From Pseudoalteromonas sp. S16_S37 (GTDB lineage: Bacteria > Pseudomonadota > Gammaproteobacteria > Enterobacterales > Alteromonadaceae), in NCBI RefSeq assembly GCF_014694405.1, contig NZ_JAAUWV010000047.1, forward strand, positions 1 to 37,128: DNA of 37,128 nt, read 5' to 3'. Below, in pieces: positions 17,803-25,966 of this stretch (the first letter of the stretch is position 1; each line of letters opens with the position of its first letter). The position numbers were made by a program, and so were the translations under genes. A model generated the notes under the pieces. That model saw only the letters and a program-made list of their open reading frames with translations, was not told the DNA's origin and made no database searches.

Positions 17803-18497
17803 TATGCAAGTTCCTCCACGGGCCTGTTATCGCCAACACTAAAAGCAATAAGCTGACTCAATGCTTGCAATGACCAGCCACTTTGCTCCACCAAGACATT
17901 GAAAAATGACTGAATCGCCAGCAACGACTTTTTGGATTGTAAGCCGCCATCAATAACCTTGTGCGCGCGCAAATACGCTTCGACGTCTTTTGATAATAAA
18001 AACGTATCTTTCCCTAACACTCTTAGCGCATATGGGCCAGTGTTGCCACCCAATCGCGCCCCGTGCTGCTTTAAATAAAGCCACAACCCCACAATATTAT
18101 CGGTTGGCCACTTTGCAATAAACTGAGCAAATGAGCCATATTGCTGCGCCGTTTCATGGATCATGAGGCAGTTTTCGGGAATGGTCATCACCTTTTTATA
18201 GTTGCGAATAATACGCTCATCGCTGGCGCGTTGTTCGAGCATGTCAGGCGACATCATCAGTAGCTTTTCAACGTCAAAATTCCAAAATACCTCTCTGAAT
18301 CCAGCCCACTTCGCATCAATTACATACCAGTAAAAGCCACTTTGAAAAATCTTACGGGTAAACTCTTCCAACCATTGGTCGTCACTCAGGGATAATAATT
18401 CGTCCGTACTTCTCGGCTGGCTCAATAGCGCCAGTAATGCTGCCTCGGAGCCTTTGCGCTCGACCGCACATTGATAGATTTTTTTGAATTCGTTCAT
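17802..18497 (-). CDS. DNA-3-methyladenine glycosylase I (Tag)-like protein
   Basis: The protein has 231 residues. WLEEFTRKIFQSGFYWYVIDAKWAGFREVFWNFD matches the Tag helix-hairpin-helix fold layout (written here in fragments: IFQSGFYWYVI and WAGFREVFWNFD), followed by ILRN-type segment RIIRNYKKV. LGGNTGPYALRVLGKDTFLL takes the place of the later Tag region with its SQNLVND-like elements. The E. coli Tag zinc-binding Cys/His set is not evident, so substrate specificity may differ. It is the first gene of a coupled glycosylase-selO-ABC exporter set, divergent from entC. Confidence 0.75.
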   Translation of the reverse strand: MNEFKKIYQCAVERKGSEAALLALLSQPRSTDELLSLSDDQWLEEFTRKIFQSGFYWYVIDAKWAGFREVFWNFDVEKLLMMSPDMLEQRASDERIIRNYKKVMTIPENCLMIHETAQQYGSFAQFIAKWPTDNIVGLWLYLKQHGARLGGNTGPYALRVLGKDTFLLSKDVEAYLRAHKVIDGGLQSKKSLLAIQSFFNVLVEQSGWSLQALSQLIAFSVGDNRPVEELA

Positions 18498-18620
18498 TCT
18501 TTTGCCAGCAATTTTTTCGTGGTGACTAAGGGTAACTGATCTGCGTTTTTGATGTGAGCTTTTTAGGTTAATGAAATAGTTATTTTTAGCAAAAAAAGTG
18601 CACTTTCCTTGCCAATCTTA

Positions 18621-18647
18621 CTAAATATTTACCACCCAATTTCGTCA
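18621..18647 (+). promoter_or_regulatory. Iron-starvation sigma box for entC
   Basis: CTAAAT at 18621-18626 is followed after exactly 16 bases by CGTCA at 18643-18647, about 50 bp before the entC ATG. It matches the PvdS-type promoter TAAAT-N16/17-CGT and is the same as two other promoters in this locus. Confidence 0.7.
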
Positions 18648-18696
18648 ACAAAGTACCTAAAGTCGCGCCCTTGGCGCTGGAGAATGAGGACTAACT

Positions 18697-19917
18697 ATGT
18701 TGAGTGAATTAACCGCTTTACAATCTATTGATACATCCATTGGGGAATTTGATGCATCAAAACATGCGCTGTTTGCAGCAGGATCACACTGTTATATCAC
18801 CCACCACCCACAACACCGCTTCACTGCAGGAATAGAAGACCATGAAGCGCTCGCTCAACGAGTCACGCGAGCGCTCGCGCAAAATGAGAACGACAACGCA
18901 ATTGCATTCGGGGTATTACCATTTTGCAAATCGCAACAAGCGCAATTTATTATCGCTGATCAAGTGAGGAAGTATGATAAAGAAACCTTTACTAGATGGT
19001 TAAGCGCCAAAAACTCATTACATCACCCACACACTCCAAACTTAGAGCGCGTTGTACATCGCCAATCTCAACAGCATTACGAACACGCCATAAATCGAGC
19101 CAAAGGTTGTTTTGCCAGCGGTCTATTAGAAAAAATCGTATTGGCAAAACAGTCCGACCTCTATTTTGACGATGTACTACAACCCGATGTGGTGCTGGCA
19201 GATCTGCTCACACAAAGCAGCAGTGGCTTTCATTTTTCTTTTCCAACTGAACAAAGAACCACTTTAATGGGTGTCAGCCCAGAGTTACTACTACGCAAGC
19301 AAGGCCAATCGATTATGAGTAACCCTTTGGCAGGTTCAACTAAACGTGTCTCAGACATGGCTCTTGAGTTCAAACGCAAACAAGCATTGATGGCTTCCAA
19401 AAAAGATCGTTACGAACACGCGGTCGTGCTGGCCGAGATGTCGCAGGTACTGCAGCCGTGGTGCGATAAACTGAGTATCCCTAGTAGTCCTTCTTTACTC
19501 AGCACCGCCACCATGTGGCACTTATCCACGGTCATTGAAGGACAATTGAAAAACCCCGACACACACGTTTTATCACTCGCCAACCGATTACACCCAACTC
19601 CAGCGCTTTGTGGCAAGCCCACTGCAGCGGCCTACCCGTGGATTGAAACGTTAGAAGGAGAAAGTCGCGGCTTTTTCTCTGGCATCGTCGGCTGGTGCGA
19701 CAAACAGGGTAATGGCGAATGGGTTGTGGTGATCCGCTGTGGCGAATTGAACGACAATCACGCCAAACTATTTGCTGGCGCTGGCATTGTTGCCGCATCC
19801 GACCCAACATCAGAGTGGTTTGAAACAGAAGCGAAAATGTCGACTATGTTAAACGCGCTTAATGCGAGCGAGCGTTACCACCAGCTAAGTCAAACAGAAT
19901 TGTTAGAAAGTGCCTAA
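18697..19917 (+). CDS. entC: Isochorismate synthase
   Basis: It converts chorismate to isochorismate, the first step to 2,3-dihydroxybenzoate. The 406 residues and C-terminal chorismate-binding domain fit EntC/MxcD. Visible motifs are GLLEKIVLAKQSDL (catalytic lysine region), MGVSPELLLRKQG, NPLAGSTKR, HLSTVIEGQL, LHPTPALCGKP and EGESRGFFSGIVGW (Mg-binding Glu). GAGG lies 8 bases before the ATG. It stands apart from the eight-gene operon on the other strand but shares its promoter motif. A small GC hairpin (18665-18677) precedes the ribosome binding site. Confidence 0.93.
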   Translation: MLSELTALQSIDTSIGEFDASKHALFAAGSHCYITHHPQHRFTAGIEDHEALAQRVTRALAQNENDNAIAFGVLPFCKSQQAQFIIADQVRKYDKETFTRWLSAKNSLHHPHTPNLERVVHRQSQQHYEHAINRAKGCFASGLLEKIVLAKQSDLYFDDVLQPDVVLADLLTQSSSGFHFSFPTEQRTTLMGVSPELLLRKQGQSIMSNPLAGSTKRVSDMALEFKRKQALMASKKDRYEHAVVLAEMSQVLQPWCDKLSIPSSPSLLSTATMWHLSTVIEGQLKNPDTHVLSLANRLHPTPALCGKPTAAAYPWIETLEGESRGFFSGIVGWCDKQGNGEWVVVIRCGELNDNHAKLFAGAGIVAASDPTSEWFETEAKMSTMLNALNASERYHQLSQTELLESA

Positions 19918-19977
19918 GAGTCAATAATGGATCTGAGCTAGGTATAAAGAATCGCCTAGCTCTAGCGCAGATAATAA

Positions 19978-20007
19978 AATGCCCAGCGATATGCTGGGCA
20001 TTCTTTT
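19978..20007. terminator. Bidirectional terminator between entC and the TonB receptor
   Basis: A 10-bp stem (AATGCCCAGC / GCTGGGCATT) with a GATAT loop is followed by TCTTTT on the plus strand and by a T-rich run on the minus strand. It serves both convergent genes. Confidence 0.88.
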
Positions 20008-20027
20008 ACAGCAAGAAAATTGGCTTA

Positions 20028-22163
20028 TCAGAACTGATAAGAGATGCTCGCCTTGATGTTTCTACCCGGCTCATAGTCCATTAGGAATAGTTTTCCAAAC
20101 ACTGGGTGGAATGACACCCCATTCTTAGAAGACTGAGAAGAATAGAACTCATCAAATAAGTTATCTATACCAACACGAACATGCAGGTTCGCAACAGCTT
20201 CAGGCTGCCAGTGAGCACTGATATTGTGAACGGTAAAACCATCTTTGCTGTTATCTAAATCAGCGCCATACAAGTCTGTTCCTTTGGCTACATCACCTAC
20301 TGCCATGAAATCCCAGTTCAAGGTTAGATTGTATGCACTCAGTTGATAGGTAAAATCAGCGGCAATAGTATCGCCTTGCTCACGCTCTAAACGTGCACCT
20401 TGTAGCGAGCTGTATTGAGCAAACGCATCCAAATCACTCTCTGATTTAGAGTAAGAGATTTGGAAAGAGAATGCGTCAACCGAAAAGCCAGCGTATGTTT
20501 CAAAACCTTTAACGGTCATATCACCAACATTGTCTTTCCATGTTTCACGAGGGCCACCACCTGGTAAAGCCGCACTATCGAAGATATAGTCGTCAATTTG
20601 AGTGTTAAACACGGTCGCGCCTAAACGCAGAACTTTATCGGTTGACAACGCATTTTCAAATGCCACTGACAACTCATTATTTAAACCGGTTTCAGCTTCA
20701 ATACCTGAATTTAGCTTCTCCCCCAAACCTGCACCGACGAAGACTTCGCTGATCTCAGGGCCTTTAAATAACTCAGTTGAGCTTAATTTCACCATCAGGT
20801 TATTGTTAACCTGATATTGCGCTGCCAAAGAGAAAGAAAACTCAGAAAAATCATTATCAACCGTAACAGCATTGATATCGTAGCTGTCATGTCTTACGCC
20901 CGGGATCAACGCAAAGCCATTACCAAAGTCGATTTTATCCTGTACAAAGAGCGCTAAGTTTTTCGCTGTTTCTTCTGAGTGCTTTGTGCCACCTGCCGCG
21001 ATAGCCAAGTCATATTGCGTATCGTGTTTTAAGTAATCAATACCGTAAGTAAAGGTATGTTCTTCATTGCCAATTAAGTTACTCACCAGCGTTTCTGCAA
21101 GTACATTCAAACCGCTGTTTTTTGCTTCACCAGTCACCTGACCTGCATACGCTTGGAATCTTGGGTTTGGAGACATCGACCAGCCAGATTCATCTCGATA
21201 AAGCTCACTGGTGTTTGAATACAAGCTTGCTTTTAATGAAGAACCATCACCCCAAGTTAAGTCATAGCTTAAAGTCACTGTGTCCCGAGTAAATTCTGTT
21301 GGCCATAGCAGTGGGATCTGCAAGCTATTAGTGATCGCCATGTCAGTCGCTAAACCCATATCTGGACGATAGCTATAATCACCTTCATCCTTATACGTTT
21401 CATAGCTCAATGCGATGCGTTGGTTGTTATCTATGTTCCAACCCAGTTTAACAAGCGCGTCGCTGACTTCACCTTCTAAGCCTTTAACTTCACCATCCGT
21501 GCCAACAACTACTTTGTCATCCTGATCGAGAATTTTACCACCACCGACTTCATAGTTATCACGCTCGACGTGATTGTAGTAGGCTAGAAAATCGACATCA
21601 TCGGTTAATAAACCAAAACCCGTTACAGAATAGTTATGACCCGCATTATCCGCAGCACCTGCCGATACACGCATGGCGAATCGCTCATCACCGCTTAGTA
21701 ACTCTCGCGCCTGCTTGGTTTCAAAGCGCACAGCGCCGCCTAGGCCGCCATTGATCACCGAGTTAGTACCGGTTTCAATATCTACTGACTTCAAAATATC
21801 TGCGTGGATCTGTAAATTGCCCATATGATGGTACATATAGGTATTTTGCGCCGCACCATCAATAGAAATCTTCAGGTCTTTGTCATCCATACTACGGATA
21901 GTAATACGTTGGTTTAACGAGTGAGCACCACCCACATCGATGCCAGGAATGGCACGCAGTAGGTCTGAGATATGATCGGCTTGTTTATCGGCAATTTCTT
22001 GCTCTTTTAAGTACAGAGCGGATGTTTTTACTGCGGTAGACCAAACTTCTATTTTTTCGATGTTACCTGCATCTGCTAAAGCCGGTGCTGATATAACCCC
22101 CGCTAATGCTAAAGCAAGGGTGGAAGGGCGAAAACCTAACTGCTTTGTGCGAGAAACCAACAT
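20028..22163 (-). CDS. TonB-dependent catecholate siderophore receptor
   Basis: The protein has 711 residues. A signal peptide ends near residue 30 (ISAPALA). The plug domain follows (about 34-160), with IEKIEVWSTAVKTSA in TonB-box position, DLLRAIPGIDVGGAHSLNQR and SVINGGLGGAVRFET. A 22-strand barrel runs to the C-terminal phenylalanine (ASISYQF). It should bring the ferric siderophore across the outer membrane; its place between entC and araC makes the locus product the likely ligand (MxcH equivalent). AAAGGA lies just before the ATG. No sigma box is seen in front of it, so the divergent AraC protein is the likely activator. Confidence 0.92.
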   Translation of the reverse strand: MLVSRTKQLGFRPSTLALALAGVISAPALADAGNIEKIEVWSTAVKTSALYLKEQEIADKQADHISDLLRAIPGIDVGGAHSLNQRITIRSMDDKDLKISIDGAAQNTYMYHHMGNLQIHADILKSVDIETGTNSVINGGLGGAVRFETKQARELLSGDERFAMRVSAGAADNAGHNYSVTGFGLLTDDVDFLAYYNHVERDNYEVGGGKILDQDDKVVVGTDGEVKGLEGEVSDALVKLGWNIDNNQRIALSYETYKDEGDYSYRPDMGLATDMAITNSLQIPLLWPTEFTRDTVTLSYDLTWGDGSSLKASLYSNTSELYRDESGWSMSPNPRFQAYAGQVTGEAKNSGLNVLAETLVSNLIGNEEHTFTYGIDYLKHDTQYDLAIAAGGTKHSEETAKNLALFVQDKIDFGNGFALIPGVRHDSYDINAVTVDNDFSEFSFSLAAQYQVNNNLMVKLSSTELFKGPEISEVFVGAGLGEKLNSGIEAETGLNNELSVAFENALSTDKVLRLGATVFNTQIDDYIFDSAALPGGGPRETWKDNVGDMTVKGFETYAGFSVDAFSFQISYSKSESDLDAFAQYSSLQGARLEREQGDTIAADFTYQLSAYNLTLNWDFMAVGDVAKGTDLYGADLDNSKDGFTVHNISAHWQPEAVANLHVRVGIDNLFDEFYSSQSSKNGVSFHPVFGKLFLMDYEPGRNIKASISYQF

Positions 22164-22233
22164 AAATATCCTTTAATTTTTAATGTTAATACGAATCACT
22201 CGCAATATTGTACACTTTTACTTTTGTTGCTTT

Positions 22234-22260
22234 CTAAATATTAGTTATGCAAAATCGTCA
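22234..22260 (+). promoter_or_regulatory. Iron-starvation sigma box for araC
   Basis: CTAAAT at 22234-22239 and CGTCA at 22256-22260 are separated by exactly 16 bases. It lies 37 bp before the araC ATG and reads toward it. The same motif is found before entC and entE. Confidence 0.7.
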
Positions 22261-22263
22261 ATC

Positions 22264-22282
22264 TATTATGATTATTAGAATT
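22264..22282. promoter_or_regulatory. Possible Fur box between receptor and araC genes
   Basis: TATTATGATTATTAGAATT matches 13 of 19 positions of the Fur consensus. The surrounding DNA is AT-rich, so this is only suggestive. Confidence 0.35.
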
Positions 22283-22296
22283 AATTGGCAGTTACT

Positions 22297-23262
22297 ATGG
22301 AAGGGAATATTTCCAGCGCGCAACTCAACAATCAGCTACTCTTCGCCAGTGGCTTAAATAGTCGGACTGCCGTGTGTGATGGCAGCAAGCTGATAGCCAT
22401 TGGTCGCTTATCATTTTTGCCTTTAAGTGAACATTTGCAGCTGCATATCAGCCAATGTATTGAACAACAGCAAACCAGTAACTGCGCCGAGCTGCAAGAA
22501 AGTGTCAACATCACCGTATTATTAAAGGGAAAAATTAAGTTTAGAGTCGCCAATAAATACTACTGCTTTGAGGTCATCGACAAACCTATCGCTTTTGCCA
22601 ATATTGTGGCACAGCCAGAGCCTTTTACACGCTACATACACAGCAACCAAGAAGTGGAGAAACTCACTGTGAGTGTGTCAAAAGCGTGGGTCAACGCGCG
22701 TCTGCAGCAACAGACTGACGCACTCTTTACTAGCACCAAAGTAGTTGAGCTTCCGCTGTCTGATAAGGCAATAGAGCTAACGCAACAGCTCATGCGTACT
22801 CCGAGTAACCCCTCTCTTGATCAGCAATTAGAGTGTGAAGGCAGCGCAACACAGTGGTTAAGCTGCTTTTTTTCTTATCTCGTCGCAAACAATCAGGCCC
22901 GGCACGCGATCTATCGCCTACCCCCACACAGTGATATTGAACTGCGAAAAAACAAAATCATCGATTTATTGAATCATGACAAGAGTGTTGAGCAAGTATC
23001 ACAAGAGCTTGCGATGAGCGTGAGCAGTTTACAGCGCTTCTTTAAACGCTGGTTTAACACCACCCCCAAGCAATACGTGAAACAAAACAGACTCAATAAA
23101 GCGCGTCACGCTCTATTGGTTGAAGGGTTATCAATTGGTGAAGCGGCCTATCTGGCCAATTATGATCACACCGCCAATTTTATTGCGGCATTTAAAAAGC
23201 AGTTTGGTGTCACCCCGATGCAATTTGTCAAAACGCATCAACATGACACCCAAGTGACTTAA
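22297..23262 (+). CDS. AraC family transcriptional regulator (PchR-like)
   Basis: The protein has about 321 residues from ATG 22297; a TTG four codons earlier is also possible, and neither has a clear ribosome binding site. The N-terminal part lacks a recognised motif. The C-terminal about 100 residues form the double helix-turn-helix of AraC proteins (NKIIDLLNHDKSVEQVSQEL and YDHTANFIAAFKKQFGVTP). AraC regulators next to siderophore receptors usually sense the ferric siderophore and activate the receptor gene, as PchR does; that role is inferred here. The stop codon overlaps the stop of the convergent MFS gene by four bases (TTAA). Confidence 0.88.
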   Translation: MEGNISSAQLNNQLLFASGLNSRTAVCDGSKLIAIGRLSFLPLSEHLQLHISQCIEQQQTSNCAELQESVNITVLLKGKIKFRVANKYYCFEVIDKPIAFANIVAQPEPFTRYIHSNQEVEKLTVSVSKAWVNARLQQQTDALFTSTKVVELPLSDKAIELTQQLMRTPSNPSLDQQLECEGSATQWLSCFFSYLVANNQARHAIYRLPPHSDIELRKNKIIDLLNHDKSVEQVSQELAMSVSSLQRFFKRWFNTTPKQYVKQNRLNKARHALLVEGLSIGEAAYLANYDHTANFIAAFKKQFGVTPMQFVKTHQHDTQVT

Positions 23263-24437
23263 CCGAGTTGTTGCTCAGTGGGTTTTGCCAAACGTGTATA
23301 AAGCACGCTCACCACGCAGCTCACAACTAGAATGAGCAAAGCCAAAGCGATACAAAAATTGCTAAACGTCAAACTGGCGATGGCAGGCTCAAACAACACA
23401 GGGCTGATAAACTGACCGGTAAAATAACAGGTCGTCATGATCCCCATCGCTTTACCGCGCATGGCAGGTGGTACAAACTCAAATAACCATACCACTAAGT
23501 TCGGCCGAATGAGTCCAAGCCCAGCACCAATCACCACGCTCGCACCAACTATAGCAAGCAGTGACGTCACCCACCCCAATAGCGCAAAACCACAGGCCGT
23601 GACCAACCAACCAGCCAAGTGCGTTTGTTTAATACTCAAGTGTTGACGTGCTCGACCATAACCCACTGACACACTCGCCATCGCCAATAAAAAGGCCGCG
23701 ATCACTAAACCTATGGTACTGGCAGAATGACCCAACTCAGTTAAATGAAATGGCAAATGTATGGTTAAACCATATAGCACCACGATTTCCACCAGCGCCA
23801 GCGTACAACACACTACAAATGTACGGTTCATCCAATGTGCTGGCATGGCAACCTGTGGCCCTTGCGGCGCTTTCAATTCAGGAACTTTGACCCATAACCA
23901 CACGCCAGGTAACACCAGTAACGCCAATGCGTAAATCGCGAACACCCAAGTCCAATGCTGCTCAGCTAAAAAGCCCGCTAGGGTTAAAAACAGTACGCCA
24001 CCAAACCCACCAAATGCAGCTTGCAAGCCCATAAAACCTGAAAAGCGAGGCCCTTCAAAGTATCGCGCTGCGATGGTGGTGCCACTGACCATAATAAAGG
24101 CCACAGCCACGCCCATCAGCGCACGGCTGAATAAAATCAACCACAGTGACGCTTGCCAGTAGTAGCCCAGTCCGCCACTAAGTAAAAAAAGGCCCAAGGC
24201 GCTGACCAATAGCTTTTGACTATTAAACTTGTCAACTAAACTGCCCGCCAAGGGCGCGCATAAGGCAATGACCAAGCCGGGTAAAGCCAAGGTCATTTTG
24301 GTCCAAAACGCCGCGTTATCAATGTGAGAAAATGCCGCTGTCATGGCAGGTAATGCGGGAGCAAGCGTGGCACTGGCAAGCACCGTCATGGTGCTCGCCA
24401 ATAACAAGAACCAAGTCGCTAATCGCGTTTGACTCAT
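23259..24437 (-). CDS. MFS transporter, probable siderophore exporter
   Basis: The 392-residue membrane protein has about 12 hydrophobic helices. It begins MSQTRLATWFLLLASTMTVL and has MFS-like loops such as LAGSLVDKFNSQKL after helix 2. It is the last gene of the siderophore operon, its ATG overlapping the amidohydrolase stop by four bases. Most likely it exports the finished siderophore across the inner membrane, comparable with MxcK in myxobacteria and EntS in E. coli. Import of ferric siderophore cannot be excluded from sequence. Confidence 0.85.
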   Translation of the reverse strand: MSQTRLATWFLLLASTMTVLASATLAPALPAMTAAFSHIDNAAFWTKMTLALPGLVIALCAPLAGSLVDKFNSQKLLVSALGLFLLSGGLGYYWQASLWLILFSRALMGVAVAFIMVSGTTIAARYFEGPRFSGFMGLQAAFGGFGGVLFLTLAGFLAEQHWTWVFAIYALALLVLPGVWLWVKVPELKAPQGPQVAMPAHWMNRTFVVCCTLALVEIVVLYGLTIHLPFHLTELGHSASTIGLVIAAFLLAMASVSVGYGRARQHLSIKQTHLAGWLVTACGFALLGWVTSLLAIVGASVVIGAGLGLIRPNLVVWLFEFVPPAMRGKAMGIMTTCYFTGQFISPVLFEPAIASLTFSNFCIALALLILVVSCVVSVLYTRLAKPTEQQLG

Positions 24438-25966
24438 TTAGGGCCTCCAATACGCTTACGCGCGCTGGCCACCGCGTTTTGATAATCCTGATATAACTCA
24501 GTTTCATCAAAACGCGTGCTACGCCCTGCTTCCACGACAAGGTCGCCTGCCACCATCACGCTATCGACATCTTTGCTGGACCCAGTGACAATAAAGGTGC
24601 GCAGCGGATGGCCCGACAACTTATAACGGTAATCATCATTGTTCACGAGTATCAAGTCGGCCTGCTTCCCGACCTCAATTGAGCCAATCTGCTGCTCCCA
24701 ACCGAGTGCTTTGGCACCATACAAGGTCGCCGTTTTCAACGCCAGCGTAGGTGGGCAAGCAGTGTTACAATTTTGCGCCTCATTATGACCAAGGTGCGCA
24801 CCACGCATCGCTTCACACATGCCACCAATAAACGAAATGTCGCCATCCGTACTACTGGAAACCCAAACACCATCTTTTAGAAAGCGACCAATTTGCCCAG
24901 TTTCACTGACTGTGGCTTCGCCCAACATGCCGTAATGGGCTGGAGAGTGACAGATATTCACACCGGTTTCGATCAGTCGCTGGTACTCAGCCTCACTGGC
25001 ATACGCAGTATGTACCGCCAATAGCCTATCCGTGAGCAGTCCCATCGCATCAAAGCGCGCAATGGGCGATAAACCAAATATCCGCTCCACTTCCTGACGC
25101 TCGTTTTTCAATGGTGCAAGATGGGTTGCATAAGGCACCTTGTATTGCTGTACGATACTAGCAAGTGCTTCGAGCTGCTTGTCTGAACTACCAAATGCGC
25201 CCATCACCGACGGCATCGCACCAACCAGTCCAGAGCTATGGTTATCCCAAGTTTCAATCAAAGAGAGCCAATCGGCAGTTTGTACTTCGGTGTCGGCAAT
25301 AATGGTTGGCGTTGATTTATGTGCCTCCAGCATCACATCCGAGCCCCAGCGACTCACTCGCAGGCGCATGCCCAAATCAATCGCTGCCAATGCCATCGCA
25401 TCGGCTTTGTTTGCCGAGCCTACATCACCGAGTGCGGTGGTGCCCGAGCGCAGTTGCGTCCACATACTCCATCTGGCAATAGCCAGCCCTTCTTCTAGGC
25501 TTAGCTTGTCTCCCACTGTTGAAATGAAGCCAAACATCGAACCAAGAGCATGAATATTACCGCCATTCGAGTACGCGGTAGGCTCAATATGGCTGTCATC
25601 CGGCGATTCTGGGTTGGGCGCAACAAAACTTTCATGCCAATGGGGGTTTATAAGCCCCGGTAACATCAGCTTGCCTTGACCATCGATTTTTTTATCGAAC
25701 GCTTGCGGCTGCGCACCGTCTTCACCCAGAGCAACGATTTGTTTACCGTGCACTAATACCCAACCATTTGGGATCACGGTATTGTTTAAATCCGCAGTGT
25801 AAATGAACACGTTGTCGATCAGCGTACGCTGAGCATCATTATGAGGTTTTCTGCATACCGCTTTGAGGCTGTCCAGTTCACTCACCTGACCGCTACCAAA
25901 CGGCTGTTCGCTCATTGCTTTGGCGAGCGCAGCAAAACGCTGCGTCGATAAACATGAACAAGCCAT
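24434..25966 (-). CDS. mxcM: Amidohydrolase, probable imidazoline-forming enzyme (MxcM type)
   Basis: The protein has 510 residues. It has the amidohydrolase superfamily barrel with metal ligands HxH at His109/His111 (NPHWHES), His282 (YATHLAP), His319 (LAVHTAY) and Asp374 (SSSTDGD), the single-metal layout of guanine/chlorotriazine deaminase relatives. A C-terminal sandwich piece IGSIEVGKQADLILVNND is typical. In the pseudochelin pathway an amidohydrolase of this kind (MxcM) condenses the terminal amine of myxochelin B with its neighbouring amide to form a 4,5-dihydroimidazole. Position immediately after the aminotransferase (one-base TAATG overlap) supports the same role. A plain deaminase is the alternative. 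The four-Cys-containing N-terminal extension (residues 1-45) is unusual. Confidence 0.8.
   Translation of the reverse strand: MACSCLSTQRFAALAKAMSEQPFGSGQVSELDSLKAVCRKPHNDAQRTLIDNVFIYTADLNNTVIPNGWVLVHGKQIVALGEDGAQPQAFDKKIDGQGKLMLPGLINPHWHESFVAPNPESPDDSHIEPTAYSNGGNIHALGSMFGFISTVGDKLSLEEGLAIARWSMWTQLRSGTTALGDVGSANKADAMALAAIDLGMRLRVSRWGSDVMLEAHKSTPTIIADTEVQTADWLSLIETWDNHSSGLVGAMPSVMGAFGSSDKQLEALASIVQQYKVPYATHLAPLKNERQEVERIFGLSPIARFDAMGLLTDRLLAVHTAYASEAEYQRLIETGVNICHSPAHYGMLGEATVSETGQIGRFLKDGVWVSSSTDGDISFIGGMCEAMRGAHLGHNEAQNCNTACPPTLALKTATLYGAKALGWEQQIGSIEVGKQADLILVNNDDYRYKLSGHPLRTFIVTGSSKDVDSVMVAGDLVVEAGRSTRFDETELYQDYQNAVASARKRIGGPK

Noticed and set aside
18560..18585. Fur box upstream of entC
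   Set aside because: Only about 12 of 18 positions fit in AT-rich DNA; the sigma box nearby explains iron control better.
22164..22233. Sigma box for the TonB receptor
   Set aside because: The minus strand has CTAATA- and CGT-like pieces but not at 16-17 bp spacing.
22285..22296. TTG at 22285 as the araC start
   Set aside because: It adds only four residues, TTG is weak, and no ribosome site supports it; the ATG at 22297 was preferred, with low certainty.
25140..25553. 137-codon plus-strand open frame inside the amidohydrolase gene
   Set aside because: Antisense shadow of a well-supported gene.
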